DNA of 49,174 nt from Betaproteobacteria bacterium (GCA_009779265.1 WREP01000016.1:1-49174), one strand, 5' to 3'; positions 27,623 to 37,238 are shown, numbered from the stretch's first letter. A program made the numbers and translations. Notes: generated from the letters alone by a model not told the origin.

Positions 27623-29211
27623 TGAATGAAGCCGCCGTGATTCGTCGCGAGAGCTGGCTGCTCGGCGGCATCGGCCTGTTGCTGTTCATGGCGGGACTGT
27701 GGCAGCAGCCCTTTATCGGTTTCGAAAGCCGTTTCGCGGTATTCGCGCAGGAAATGCTGCGGCACGGCCCAAGCTGGTTTCCGACCACCTGGGGCGAACC
27801 CTATCCCGATTATCCGGTAACCGGGACGCTGTTGATTGCACTGGGTTCGCTACCCTTCGGGGCCGTCACCCGTTTCAGCGCCGCCCTGCCGACCGCGCTC
27901 GCCGCCGCGCTCAATCTGGTGATCCTCTACCGCCTGCTGGCGCCGCACGCCAAAGAATGGGCATGGCTGGCGCTGTGCCTGCAAGTGATGACCGTGACCT
28001 TCCTGGCCGAGGCGCGCTCGATCTCGCTCGACCAGATGGTCGCGACGCTCACGCTGTTGGCCTTCTATCTGGCCTACAGCGCCGATCGCACAGGACAAGC
28101 GCCGCGCTGGCTGCCGCTCGTGCTGATTCTCGGTTTCTGCGTGCGCGGCCCGCTCGGTATCGTGATTCCCGCCAGCGCCGTCATCAGCTATTACGCGCTG
28201 AGTTCGCAGTGGCGCGCGCTGCTGCGCTTCGCCATCCAGGCGGCATTGCTGCTGGCGCTGCTGTGGCTCGCCCTGCTCGCGCTCGCCTGGTGGCAGTACG
28301 GCGCCGATTTCATGAAGGATGTGGTGCGCATGCAGGTCGCCGGTCGCCTCGAAGCGCAGGGCAGGTCGGAACCCTTCTACTATTTCACCCGCTCGTTCGG
28401 CAATTACGCGCTCAGCTACCCGCTGGCCGTGCTGACGCTGGCGCTGCTCGCGCCCACGCTGCTGCGCCAGCCGCAAACGCCGGCGCGGCAACTCGTCCTC
28501 GCGCTCGCGGGGGCGGCACTGCTGATCCTGGCCGGTCTTTCCATGCCGGAAACGAAAAAGGCGCGCTACATCCTCGCGGCCACACCGGCGCTGTCCGCGC
28601 TTGCCGCCTATTCCTGGGTCGCTGCCGGATCGCGCGCGCTGCGCTGGCTGCGCGCCGCGCTCGCAAGCCTGTTCGCCGCGCTGCCGCTGCTGCTGATCGC
28701 GGCGCTCGTCATCATCCATCGCCGCAGCGAGTATCAGGATCTGTCGCTGATCCTTCCCTGCACCGTCCTCGCCGCCTTGCAGATTGCCCTCCTGATCGTC
28801 CGCCGCAAGGTAGAAGCGCCGCGCCGCGGCGCCATCTACGCCGGTATCGCCGCGCTCGCGGTGTGGAGCGCCATGGTACTCGTCGTCGAACCCGTGCTAT
28901 TGCGCAAACAGGACAGCTCGCATTTCGTCGCGGCCGTGGAAGCGCAGCGGCGCGCGCAGCCAGGTACGCTCGCCTTGTTCGGCATGACGCGCGACGGCGC
29001 GGCGATCAAATATCTCGTTAATGCCGACGCCGATCTCGCGCCGCAATTCCCGCGCGATGCCGCCGCCCTCACCGCGCTGCCCAGGCCCGCCTATGTCGTG
29101 ATCAACGCGGACGCCGCCAAGGCGCTGCCGGCATCCGCGCTGTCGACCGCAACCCGCGTCGCCAGTGGGCAATTCAACGGCGAGCCCTTCCTCGCATTCC
29201 ATCTGCCGTAA
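27622..29211 (+). CDS. ArnT-like membrane glycosyltransferase with altered first-loop motif
   Basis: A 529-residue polytopic protein of the GT39/GT83 (ArnT/PMT) type with about 11-12 helices and a soluble C-terminal segment. The first periplasmic loop has the expected acid/arginine ('FESRFAVFAQEML') but reads 'PYPDYPVTGTLL' where ArnT-type proteins have 'F-x-K-P-P/I-x-x-Y-W'; the lysine is absent. It is coupled to arnC by a one-base overlap, so it works with this pathway or uses a similar polyprenyl-linked donor. It may be the true transferase with divergent chemistry or a paralogue with another sugar or acceptor. Specificity is unresolved. Confidence 0.75.
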   Translation: MNEAAVIRRESWLLGGIGLLLFMAGLWQQPFIGFESRFAVFAQEMLRHGPSWFPTTWGEPYPDYPVTGTLLIALGSLPFGAVTRFSAALPTALAAALNLVILYRLLAPHAKEWAWLALCLQVMTVTFLAEARSISLDQMVATLTLLAFYLAYSADRTGQAPRWLPLVLILGFCVRGPLGIVIPASAVISYYALSSQWRALLRFAIQAALLLALLWLALLALAWWQYGADFMKDVVRMQVAGRLEAQGRSEPFYYFTRSFGNYALSYPLAVLTLALLAPTLLRQPQTPARQLVLALAGAALLILAGLSMPETKKARYILAATPALSALAAYSWVAAGSRALRWLRAALASLFAALPLLLIAALVIIHRRSEYQDLSLILPCTVLAALQIALLIVRRKVEAPRRGAIYAGIAALAVWSAMVLVVEPVLLRKQDSSHFVAAVEAQRRAQPGTLALFGMTRDGAAIKYLVNADADLAPQFPRDAAALTALPRPAYVVINADAAKALPASALSTATRVASGQFNGEPFLAFHLP

Positions 29212-29230
29212 CCACCGGGAGGAAAGTCGC

Positions 29231-30838
29231 TTGCGCTCCTTCGTTGCCGTATTACGCACCCATTCCTACATCGCTCTGTTGCTGTTCGCCGCTGTCTTGC
29301 TGCTTGCCGGCGTCGACCGCTATTCGCTGCTTGGCTCCACCGAACCGCGCGAAGCTGGCATCGCCGCCGCGATGCTGCAAGACCAGCAGTACGTCGTGCC
29401 GACGCTCAACGACCAGGCCTTTCTCGAAAAACCGCCACTCAGCTACTGGCTGCAATCGGCATCAATGCAAATCGGCGGCACCACGCCGTTCGCCGCGCGG
29501 CTGCCGTCGATCCTGGCCGCGCTTGCCTGTGCCTGGCTACTGTTCGCCTGTGTCCGGCGTACCACCGGCGACGAGCGCGCCGCGTGGATCGCCGCGCTCG
29601 CTCTGCTGACGATGGCGTCATTTTGGACGAATGCGCGCATCGCCGGGCAGGACATGCTGCTCACGCTCGGCATCACGCTGGCGCTGACCGGATTCTATGG
29701 CACACGCGAAAACCCGCCGACACGCTGGGGCTGGCCCATGTACACAGCGGGCATCGCGGTCGCGACCCTCAGCAAGGGCGTGGTCGGTCTCGCCGTGCCG
29801 GGCATCGTCATCTTCGCCTTCCTGCTGTTCGAGACATGGTGGCGCGAGCGTCGCTTCAGCTTGCGCGCCTGGTTGCTGCCCGGCGCTTTCGCGCTGCTCG
29901 GGCTGATCCCCTTCGTACTATGGCTGTTCGCCCTCCATGATCGCGCGGGCCCCGAGGCCGTGCGCGAAATTCTGCTGTCGAACAGTATCGACCGCTTCGC
30001 CGGCAGTTACCAGCGCGGTTCACACGCCGAGCCGTTTTACTACTACCTGTTGAAACTGCCCGAAACCTTCGCCCCGTGGAATCTGCTGCTCGGCTATCTG
30101 CTGTGGCACTGGCGGCGCGAACTGGCGCGCGACTGGCGCCTCGCCTTCGGCCTGTGCTGGCTGCTCGCGCCCTATCTGCTGCTATCGCTCTCGGCGGGCA
30201 AGCGCCCCTCCTATCTGTTGATGATCTACCCGGCGGCGGCCCTGTTGATCGCGCTATGCATCGCGCGCTGGAAAAATAGCGATCAACCCGCGCGCGCCGT
30301 GGCGGCGATTCATGCGCTATTGCTGGCGGGTGTGACGGCATTCGTCGCACTGCGCTGCTGGCAGTTACAGGCGCCCGGGGTGGCGCTCCTGCTGGCGCTG
30401 CTCTGCGCGATCGCCCTGCCGCTATGTTGGCGCGCGCTGCGGCGCGACAACATGCCGCGTGCGCTTATCATCATGCTGGCGCTGACGGCCACGGTCTACG
30501 TCGGCTACGGTGGCGCCGTGCTGCCGCACGAACAGCGCCAGGATTCGCCAGAGGAAATGTTCGCGCAGTTGCGCCGCTACGAAGAGGATGGCCACAGGCT
30601 GTTCCTGTTCAGTCCGCTCGAACGCATTTCCGGCGCGGCGCGCTTCTATCTCCTGCACGCGGTACCCACCTTCGACGAAGCGCAAGCATTGCTCGACGCG
30701 CTACGCGCCGATCCGGCGGCCATCGCCTTGGTCGGCACGAATAACCTCACCGACCTGCACGGCTATCGCATACTGGAAAGCTTCCAGGAGCAGAAACGCA
30801 AGTATGCGATTATCGCCGCTGACCCCAACGCGCGTTAA
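29231..30838 (+). CDS. arnT: lipid A L-Ara4N transferase ArnT-like (GT83)
   Basis: A 535-residue polytopic transferase, close to E. coli ArnT (550). The first loop is canonical: 'STEPREAGIAAAMLQDQQYV' followed by 'FLEKPPLSYWLQ' with the conserved Lys. About 12 membrane helices follow, then a periplasmic C-terminal domain from about residue 435. ArnT moves L-Ara4N from undecaprenyl phosphate to lipid A phosphates, lowering negative charge and giving resistance to polymyxin and other cationic peptides. The start is TTG 29231 with GGGAGGAAAG upstream at good spacing. Of the two neighbours this one fits ArnT better. Confidence 0.78.
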   Translation: MRSFVAVLRTHSYIALLLFAAVLLLAGVDRYSLLGSTEPREAGIAAAMLQDQQYVVPTLNDQAFLEKPPLSYWLQSASMQIGGTTPFAARLPSILAALACAWLLFACVRRTTGDERAAWIAALALLTMASFWTNARIAGQDMLLTLGITLALTGFYGTRENPPTRWGWPMYTAGIAVATLSKGVVGLAVPGIVIFAFLLFETWWRERRFSLRAWLLPGAFALLGLIPFVLWLFALHDRAGPEAVREILLSNSIDRFAGSYQRGSHAEPFYYYLLKLPETFAPWNLLLGYLLWHWRRELARDWRLAFGLCWLLAPYLLLSLSAGKRPSYLLMIYPAAALLIALCIARWKNSDQPARAVAAIHALLLAGVTAFVALRCWQLQAPGVALLLALLCAIALPLCWRALRRDNMPRALIIMLALTATVYVGYGGAVLPHEQRQDSPEEMFAQLRRYEEDGHRLFLFSPLERISGAARFYLLHAVPTFDEAQALLDALRADPAAIALVGTNNLTDLHGYRILESFQEQKRKYAIIAADPNAR

Positions 30839-30865
30839 GCACCGCAGGCAAGCTTAGCGAACTGC

Positions 30866-30889
30866 GCAGCCAGCACTTTACCTGGCTGC
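30866..30889. other. 8-bp perfect hairpin between convergent genes
   Basis: GCAGCCAG (30866-30873) and CTGGCTGC (30882-30889) form a perfect stem with an eight-base loop in the short convergent space after arnT, overlapping the end of rmlD. No T tract follows on either strand, so terminator function is possible but not shown. Confidence 0.35.
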
Positions 30890-31777
30890 CAGCATGTGCA
30901 GCATCCGCTCCAGATAGGGTTGCCAATCCGGCATTTGCAGGCCGAAATCATTTTCCAGGCGGCTACAGTCGAGGCAGGAATTGACCGGACGCCGGGCCGG
31001 TGTCGGGTATTCGGCGGCGCCGATGGCGCGGATCGCTTCCGGCTCCAAACGCAGGTCGAAGCCGGGCATGGCGCCGGCCAGGGTAACAATGGTCCGGGCG
31101 AAGGCGCACCAACTGACGGGGCGCGCCGCCGCCAGGTGGTAGAGGCGGCTTTCGCCCGCCGCCAGCGACTCGCCACGGCGCAGCAGGGCGAGCGCCAGGC
31201 CGGTCACGGTGGCGATGAGGGCGGCCGGGGTCGGCGCGCCGATCTGGTCGTCGACCACGTTGAGGCTTTCTTTTTCCCGCGCCAGACGCAGGATGGTTTT
31301 GACGAAATTGCCGCCGCGCGCATCGAACACCCAACTGGTGCGGAAGATGAGCGAACGGCAGGCGGCGGCGCGGATCGCTTCTTCGCCGGCCAGTTTGCTC
31401 TGGCCGTAGACGCCGAGCGGGCCGGTCGGGTCGCTTTCGACCCAGGGCGTTGTCTTGCCGCCGTCGTACACGTAGTCGGTGGAGTAATGCGCCAGCAGCG
31501 CGCCGCTGGCCGCCGCTTCGGCGGCCAGCGCGGCAGGCGCTTCGGCATTGATGCGCCATGCCGCTGCGGGTTCGGCTTCGGCTTTGTCCACGGCGGTATA
31601 GGCGGCGGCATTGACGATCACCTTGGGCCGCGTTGCGCGCAGCACTTGGCGCAAGCGGTCGGGATCGGCCAGATCGCATTCGCTCCGCCCGCAGGCCACG
31701 ACCCGGCCGTGCGGGGCCAGCGAGCGTTGTAGTTGCCAGCCGACCTGGCCATCCTTGCCGAGAAGTAGAATCGTCAT
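30878..31777 (-). CDS. rmlD: dTDP-4-dehydrorhamnose reductase
   Basis: A 299-residue NAD(P)-dependent reductase that makes the final step of dTDP-L-rhamnose synthesis. It begins 'MTILLLGKDGQVGWQLQRSL' (glycine-rich nucleotide site) and has 'AHYSTDYVYDG' and Y-x3-K in 'YGQSKLAGEE' for catalysis, with the RmlD C-terminal 'RPVNSCLD' segment. ATG 31777 was picked over an extended frame because it starts the Rossmann fold. The rmlA, rmlB and rmlC partners are not in this window, and the gene is divergent from map with a 112-base gap. Confidence 0.88.
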   Translation of the reverse strand: MTILLLGKDGQVGWQLQRSLAPHGRVVACGRSECDLADPDRLRQVLRATRPKVIVNAAAYTAVDKAEAEPAAAWRINAEAPAALAAEAAASGALLAHYSTDYVYDGGKTTPWVESDPTGPLGVYGQSKLAGEEAIRAAACRSLIFRTSWVFDARGGNFVKTILRLAREKESLNVVDDQIGAPTPAALIATVTGLALALLRRGESLAAGESRLYHLAAARPVSWCAFARTIVTLAGAMPGFDLRLEPEAIRAIGAAEYPTPARRPVNSCLDCSRLENDFGLQMPDWQPYLERMLHMLAAR

Positions 31778-31833
31778 TTTTATCGCCAACTGTCTGGAAG
31801 AAGCGCAAAGTATGCCATTTTCCCGGCGCCGCT

Positions 31834-31861
31834 TTGCCAAACGCGCGCCATCCCTTATTCT
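31834..31861 (+). promoter_or_regulatory. putative promoter of map-glnD
   Basis: TTGCCA (31834-31839) and TATTCT (31856-31861) are 16 bases apart, 28 bases before the map ATG, in the divergent gap with rmlD. The match is moderate. Confidence 0.4.
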
Positions 31862-31889
31862 TCCACTCTTCAATGCCCCCCACACCGCC

Positions 31890-32690
31890 ATGAGCATCAT
31901 TATCAAGACGCCTGAAGAGATCGAAAAAATGCGCGTCGCCGGGCGCCTCGCCGCCGAGGCGCTCGATCATGTCACCCCCTTTGTCAAGGTTGGCGTCACC
32001 ACGGAAGAACTGGATCGTCTCTGCCACGAGCACATGGTCAAGGTCCAAGGCTGCATTCCGGCGCCGCTGAATTACGCGCCATCGGGCTACAACCCCTATC
32101 CCAAGTCGATCTGCACCTCGATCAACCAGCAGGTCTGCCACGGCGTGCCGGGCGAGCGCGCGCTGAAAAACGGCGATATCGTCAATATCGACATCACCAC
32201 CATCAAGGACGATTATCACGGCGACACCAGCCGCATGTTTATCGTCGGCGAAGGCTCGATCCAGGCGCGGCGCTTGTGCGAGATCACCTTCGAGTGCATG
32301 TGGCTGGGCATCTCGGTGGTGCGTCCCGGCGCCTGGCTGGGCGATATCGGCGCCATCATCCAGAAACATGCCGAGAAGAACGGCTATTCGGTGGTGCGCG
32401 AATTTTGCGGCCACGGCATCGGCAGGAACTTCCACGAGGATCCGCAGGTGCTGCATTACGGCAAGGCCGGCAGCGGCCCGCGCCTGGAGCCGGGCATGAT
32501 GTTCACCATCGAGCCGATGATCAATGCCGGCAAGGCCGCGATCAGCCAGATGCCCGACGGCTGGACCATCGTGACCAAGGACCGCAGCCTGTCGGCGCAG
32601 TGGGAACACACGGTGCTGGTCACCGAAACCGGCTACGAGGTCATGACCCTGTCCGCCGGCAGCCGCCCCAAACCCGGCTGGATTTCGTAA
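31890..32690 (+). CDS. map: methionine aminopeptidase type I
   Basis: A 266-residue dimetal peptidase that removes the initiator methionine from nascent proteins. It starts '[20 protein letters not shown]'; the five metal ligands lie in '[20 protein letters not shown]' (two Asp), '[12 protein letters not shown]' (His), 'FTIEPMI' (Glu) and '[13 protein letters not shown]' (Glu). Length is usual. The position between rpsB-side genes and glnD mirrors the enterobacterial map-glnD pairing; glnD starts eight bases after its stop. Confidence 0.96.
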   Translation: MSIIIKTPEEIEKMRVAGRLAAEALDHVTPFVKVGVTTEELDRLCHEHMVKVQGCIPAPLNYAPSGYNPYPKSICTSINQQVCHGVPGERALKNGDIVNIDITTIKDDYHGDTSRMFIVGEGSIQARRLCEITFECMWLGISVVRPGAWLGDIGAIIQKHAEKNGYSVVREFCGHGIGRNFHEDPQVLHYGKAGSGPRLEPGMMFTIEPMINAGKAAISQMPDGWTIVTKDRSLSAQWEHTVLVTETGYEVMTLSAGSRPKPGWIS

Positions 32691-32698
32691 GCGCGGTC

Positions 32699-35272
32699 AT
32701 GGCCGCCGCGGTCGTGGGCGTTGATATCGCGGCCCTGCGCGCCGAGGTCAAGGCCGACCAGGCCGCCTTGCGGCAACGCTACGAAGAAACCCAGGATGCC
32801 GGCGAACTGCTGCGCCAGCGCAGCGCCCGCGTCGACGGCATTCTCCGCCGTCTGTGGGCCGCTCTCGCCATGCCGGAGTCCCTGGCCCTGGCGGCAACGG
32901 GCGGCTATGGCCGGGACGAGCTTTATCCGGCTTCCGACGTCGATCTCCTGATCCTGCTGCCGCGCCCGGCCAGCAAGGCGCTGCGGGAAAAACTCGCGGC
33001 CCTGCTCAGCCATTGCTGGGACATCGGCCTGGAAATCGCCCACGGCGTGCGTACCGTGGTCGAGTGCCTCGAAGCGGCGGAACACGACATTACCATTCGC
33101 ACGGCGCTGCTCGAAGCCCGTCTGCTGACCGGCAACGGCAAGCTGTTCGCCTCTTTCGAGCGGCGTTTGCGCGGCCATCTCGATGCGCTCGATTTTCTCG
33201 AAGCCAAGCGCCTGGAGCAGCAAGAACGCCATCTGCGCTTCAACGAGACGCCCTACAGCCTGGAGCCGAATTGCAAGGATTCTCCCGGCGGCCTGCGCGA
33301 TCTCCAGGTCATCTTCTGGATCGCCCGCGCCGCCGGCTACGGCGGCCGCTGGGCCGATCTCGAACGGCACGGCTTTCTCACCCGCGAGGAGATGGAACAC
33401 GCCGAACGCTGCGAGGAAACGCTACGCCACCTGCGCATCCACCTGCACTATGCCGCCGACCGGCGCGAGGATCGGCTGCTGTTCGACCATCAGGATCGGC
33501 TCGCCCGCGAATTCGGCTTCGTTCCGACAGCGGCCCGGCGCGCCTCGGAACAACTGATGCAGGCGTATTACCGCAACGCCAAGGCGGTAACGCTGCTCAA
33601 CACCATCCTGCTGCAAAACATGGAAGCGGCGCTGGCGCCGGAAGACCGGCAAGCGCCGCAGGCGCTCGACGGGCGTTTCCAGAACGCCGGCAACCTCCTC
33701 GATGTCCGCGACGAAACGCTGTTCGAGCGCCAGCCGCAAGCCATTCTCGACGTCTTCCTGACCTTGCAGACACAGCACGAACTGAGCGGCATGACGACGC
33801 GCGCGCTACGCGCGCTGTGGCGCGCGCGCCAGCGGATCACGCCGCAAGCGCGGGGCGACGTGGCGCAGCGCGCCGCCTTCCTCAAGTTCTTCCAGGGCCC
33901 GCGCGGCCTCGTGCGCGGCCTGCGGCGGATGAATCAGCTCGACATCCTCGGCGCCTACCTGCCCAATTTCGGCCGTATCGTCGGCCAGATGCAGCACGAT
34001 CTGTTCCACGTCTACACCGTCGACCAGCACATTCTGCAAGTGATCCGCAACCTGCGCCGCTTCACCATGAGCGAATTCGCCCACGAATACCCGCTGTGCT
34101 CGCGCCTCGTCAGCGAACTGGAACGCCCCTGGCTACTCTACATCGCCGCCCTCTTCCACGACATCGCCAAGGGCCGCGGCGGCGACCACTCCGAACTGGG
34201 CGCCGCCGACGCCTGGGAATTCTGCGAACAGCACGGCCTCACCGGCGAGGACGGCGAATTGATCGTGTGGCTGGTCAGAAATCACCTGGTCATGTCGAAG
34301 GTCGCCCAGAAGGAAGATCTCAGCGACCCCGAGGTCATCGCCGGCTTCGCCCGCCGGGTCGGCGACGCCCGCCGCCTGACGGCGCTCTACCTGCTGACCC
34401 ACGCCGACATCCGCGGCACCAGCCCGACCGTCTGGAACCAGTGGAAAGACACCCTGCTCGCCGAGCTCTACCAGCAGACGCGGCATTTCCTCGATCAGGG
34501 CGAAGCGCCGCCGGCCCACGGCGTGATCGCCGAACGCCAGACCGAAGCGTTGCGCCTCCTGCGCTACTTCGCCCTCCCCACGACGGTGCATGAGCGGCTG
34601 TGGAAGCAGCTCGATACCGTTTATTTCCTGCGCCACTCGGCCGAGGAAATCGCCTGGCATACCCGCTCGCTGCATTACCGCATCCACAACGACCAGCCGG
34701 TCGTCAGCGCCCGCCTGCACGACGATGGCGACAGCCTGCAAGTGATGGTCTACACCCGCGACCAACCCGACCTCTTTGCCCGCATCGTCGGCTTCTTCGC
34801 CCGCGAAGGCTACAGCATCGTCGACGCCAAGATCCACACCACCGCGCACGGCTACGCCCTCGACAGCTTTGTCATGCTCGACGTGCAGGGACGCGACAGC
34901 CAGCGCGAAATGATCGCCTACATCGAACACGAACTGGAACAGCGCCTGATCCGCCAAGCGCCGCCGGACGTCCCTTCGGCCGGGCGGCTATCGCGCCAGG
35001 TCAGGCATTTCCCCATCAAACCGGAAGCGCGCATCGTCGCCGACGAGCGCGGCGGCCACTTCATCCTCTCCCTCATCGCCGCCGACCGCCCCGGCCTCCT
35101 GTACACGGTCGCCGACATCCTCGTCCAGCATGGGGCCAACCTGCAAACCGCCAAGATCGCCACGCTCGGCGAGCGGGCCGAGGACGTTTTCCTCATCAGC
35201 GGCGGCGACCTCCACGACAGCGCCAGCCGCATCCGGCTGGAAACGGAATTGATGGAGCGGTTGAAGGTCTGA
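32699..35272 (+). CDS. glnD: [protein-PII] uridylyltransferase/uridylyl-removing enzyme
   Basis: An 857-residue nitrogen sensor that adds or removes UMP on PII proteins according to glutamine level. Domains in order: nucleotidyltransferase with '[17 protein letters not shown]' (about 68-84); a linker helical domain; the HD hydrolase domain with '[17 protein letters not shown]' (about 484-500); and two C-terminal ACT domains (about 680-750 and 785-857, second '[19 protein letters not shown]') that bind glutamine. ATG 32699 is eight bases after map, giving a normal length. The repeat element just downstream lies in a long gene-poor gap. Confidence 0.95.
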   Translation: MAAAVVGVDIAALRAEVKADQAALRQRYEETQDAGELLRQRSARVDGILRRLWAALAMPESLALAATGGYGRDELYPASDVDLLILLPRPASKALREKLAALLSHCWDIGLEIAHGVRTVVECLEAAEHDITIRTALLEARLLTGNGKLFASFERRLRGHLDALDFLEAKRLEQQERHLRFNETPYSLEPNCKDSPGGLRDLQVIFWIARAAGYGGRWADLERHGFLTREEMEHAERCEETLRHLRIHLHYAADRREDRLLFDHQDRLAREFGFVPTAARRASEQLMQAYYRNAKAVTLLNTILLQNMEAALAPEDRQAPQALDGRFQNAGNLLDVRDETLFERQPQAILDVFLTLQTQHELSGMTTRALRALWRARQRITPQARGDVAQRAAFLKFFQGPRGLVRGLRRMNQLDILGAYLPNFGRIVGQMQHDLFHVYTVDQHILQVIRNLRRFTMSEFAHEYPLCSRLVSELERPWLLYIAALFHDIAKGRGGDHSELGAADAWEFCEQHGLTGEDGELIVWLVRNHLVMSKVAQKEDLSDPEVIAGFARRVGDARRLTALYLLTHADIRGTSPTVWNQWKDTLLAELYQQTRHFLDQGEAPPAHGVIAERQTEALRLLRYFALPTTVHERLWKQLDTVYFLRHSAEEIAWHTRSLHYRIHNDQPVVSARLHDDGDSLQVMVYTRDQPDLFARIVGFFAREGYSIVDAKIHTTAHGYALDSFVMLDVQGRDSQREMIAYIEHELEQRLIRQAPPDVPSAGRLSRQVRHFPIKPEARIVADERGGHFILSLIAADRPGLLYTVADILVQHGANLQTAKIATLGERAEDVFLISGGDLHDSASRIRLETELMERLKV

Positions 35273-35305
35273 TCCGCCAGAGCGGTTCAAATGCCGCCAT
35301 TTCTA

Positions 35306-35380
35306 GATTACTTCGTCGCTTCGCTCCTCGCAATGACTGTGCAGAAACAGGCGTCATTGCGAGCGTAGCGAAGCAATCCA
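35306..35380. repeat. REP-like inverted repeat
   Basis: Two arms of about 28 bases pair imperfectly: the left (35307-35337) contains CTTCGCTCCTCGCAATGAC and the right (35353-35379) GTCATTGCGAGCG-TAGCGAAGC. The 'GTCATTGCGAGCG...GAAGCAATCC' type is a widespread extragenic palindrome in bacteria. It sits 34 bases after glnD and could protect or end that transcript. No transposase gene is nearby. Confidence 0.7.
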
Positions 35381-35817
35381 GTTTTGCACCATCTTGAACA
35401 AAACGGCGCTACCCCATCGGCCGCCGGCAGGCAAAGCCGCATGCGCAGGCCGCCCAGTAGTAAAGATTGCGGCTGCATTAAACCGTGTTCCCTATTTCTG
35501 CATTGGCTGTGAGCGACGAGAAGTGGCGTTATGCGGCTTGATTGTTGGGCGGGCGTTGCCTATGCTGCCGTGATGTTGCGGGCAGGGAGCAAAGCATGAA
35601 GTTTGGGAACGAGGGAGGGGTAGTGATGCGGCGGATTGCGTGTATTAAACCGTGGTACGCCCCAGGTTTTCCAAAAACCTGTGCCTTGACACATTTTCCA
35701 TGGTTTTTATGACAAGGCTCGTCAAGATGGACGGTTGTTCAGAGAGTTCTTAATGAAGTAGGCTGTATTGATTGTGCAAGGTTGGAAACCCTATCATAGC
35801 AAGGCAGGAGGTATGGA
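35381..35817. other. gene-free stretch before the LRR gene, with direct repeat and hairpin
   Basis: No convincing gene. Contents seen: a direct repeat ATTAAACCGTG (35477-35487 and 35644-35654); a hairpin CAGGTTTT-N3-AAAACCTG (35663-35681) without a T tract; and the LRR promoter (separate entry). A 38-codon frame from ATG 35596 to TGA overlaps the promoter and was not called. Composition shifts from GC-rich to AT-rich through this segment, marking the edge of foreign DNA. Confidence 0.5.
35686..35713 (+). promoter_or_regulatory. putative promoter of the LRR gene
   Basis: A perfect -35 TTGACA (35686-35691) and -10 TATGAC (35708-35713) are 16 bases apart, giving a leader of about 100 bases. The promoter lies inside an imperfect inverted repeat (CCTTGACA ... 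TGACAAGG, 35684-35717), a possible operator. Confidence 0.5.
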
Positions 35818-37218
35818 ATGACAAAAAAAACTGATGATCAAAACAAAAATCTGCACGCTGACAAAGCCGATGCAAGCGAGGAAGGCATTCCGGCTTGGCT
35901 TGCGGATCTCGTTGATCAAAACTCTTTGCTCATCAACGGGGACGATGCCAAAAAAATTGGCCCGCACTTATGGAAATTGGGGCAGTTACGCAAGCTGAAA
36001 ATCTCTTATGTGTATCGCTCACTACCTGAACTACCTTCGGCGTTGCCGAGGTTGAAGAACCTGGAAGAACTTATCATTGAAGAAGGTGGGAGCACCGAAA
36101 TTCTCCCTCTCCTGTGCGAACTCAGCCAGTTACGCAAACTGCAACTCGCATACCTGGATGATGATCTGAAGGAACTTCCAGAATCTCTGGCAAGGCTCAC
36201 GTACCTGGAAGAACTTAACGTGGATGGTGCTGATTTTGTAACATTCCCCGCTGTTATTGGCTCACTCACTTCGCTTCAGTCATTCAGCTATCAATATTGT
36301 GAAAATGCGCTATCGGAAGTTTTTGATGTGTTGTCCGTGCTGCTACGTCTAAAAAAATTGAGGTTGTCACATTCTTCCTACGATGAAAAGGATTTTTTGC
36401 CGGAGTCTTTCTGTCGCCTTCAGGCCATTGAGGAACTTCATTTCAACGACTGGAATACCCTTCAAGAACTGCCTGAATGTATTGGTAACATGCGTACTCT
36501 GCGAGTCATCGACATAAGCAACGATGACCACCAATTGGGATATTCTGCCGCCATTAAGGAACTACCGGATTCGTTGTGCAATCTTTCCAACCTTGAAGAA
36601 CTGGATGTCTACGGCTTGCAGGATTTGAAGAAACTTCCAGCTGATTTTTCCCGACTCTCCCGCTTGAAACGGCTGGGCATCATGGGTTCAGGCATCGAGG
36701 AACTGCAATTAACCACCGAGCAATGGAAAAACCTCGAAGAATTACGCATGCACGGCCCTCTGCCGGACTTGCGACTCTGCACAAACCTGAGAAAATTTTC
36801 CTGGTTCAAGAACGACGTGGGAGCTGACGCAGATGGAGTTCCTTACGGCACTGATGAAGTAATTAGCTTGCCACTGCACCCACTGCGCAATCTTGAATGG
36901 CTGTCAATTCATGGGGGAGCGTTGGACGATACCGCTTTTCTGGCATCAATGACAAATTTGCGGAATCTATCTTTAAGTTGTGACTTTGAAAGCTTTCCCG
37001 AGGGGTTTGAAAAATTGGATGAGCTTGAGGAAATCCGTATATGGGGAGCAAAATCCCTTACGGCTCCGCCAGAATATATTGGCCGCCTGCCCTCTCTCAA
37101 GAGGTTGCGTCTTATTGCATGTGCCGTGAAGTCTCTGCCCAAATCGGTGCAAGAACGGAGTGACCTGGAAATTTTTGCAGAATACTGCCCCTTTCATCCC
37201 GGCTTGGCGCGGCGCTGA
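35818..37218 (+). CDS. leucine-rich repeat protein
   Basis: A 466-residue protein built almost entirely of leucine-rich repeats of about 22-25 residues from about residue 45 to 455, many of the form 'LPESLARLTYLEELNVDG'. About fifteen units can be counted, less regular in the middle. The first 35 residues are charged and hydrophilic; no signal peptide, membrane helix, or ligase, kinase or other catalytic domain is visible. AGGAGG sits just before ATG 35818. The gene is much AT-richer than its neighbours and stands alone, so it was probably acquired. LRR proteins act through protein binding; a host- or protist-directed effector, an intracellular regulator, or part of a defence locus are all possible, none supported directly. 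Confidence 0.75.
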   Translation: MTKKTDDQNKNLHADKADASEEGIPAWLADLVDQNSLLINGDDAKKIGPHLWKLGQLRKLKISYVYRSLPELPSALPRLKNLEELIIEEGGSTEILPLLCELSQLRKLQLAYLDDDLKELPESLARLTYLEELNVDGADFVTFPAVIGSLTSLQSFSYQYCENALSEVFDVLSVLLRLKKLRLSHSSYDEKDFLPESFCRLQAIEELHFNDWNTLQELPECIGNMRTLRVIDISNDDHQLGYSAAIKELPDSLCNLSNLEELDVYGLQDLKKLPADFSRLSRLKRLGIMGSGIEELQLTTEQWKNLEELRMHGPLPDLRLCTNLRKFSWFKNDVGADADGVPYGTDEVISLPLHPLRNLEWLSIHGGALDDTAFLASMTNLRNLSLSCDFESFPEGFEKLDELEEIRIWGAKSLTAPPEYIGRLPSLKRLRLIACAVKSLPKSVQERSDLEIFAEYCPFHPGLARR

Positions 37219-37238
37219 CGAATCATGCCCGAACATGA

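Noticed and set aside
27850..28719. A 289-codon - frame inside the ArnT-like gene
   Set aside because: The translation is Arg/Gln/Glu rich with no hydrophobic core, typical of an antisense shadow of a membrane protein gene.
35596..35712. 38-codon frame (ATG 35596) as a small protein
   Set aside because: It overlaps the LRR promoter and hairpin, has no clear ribosome binding site of good spacing, and no recognisable features.
35273..35817. CRISPR array or tRNA in the gaps
   Set aside because: No regularly spaced repeats and no cloverleaf or CCA-type end could be seen here or in the other gaps; the repeats present are a single palindrome and one direct pair.
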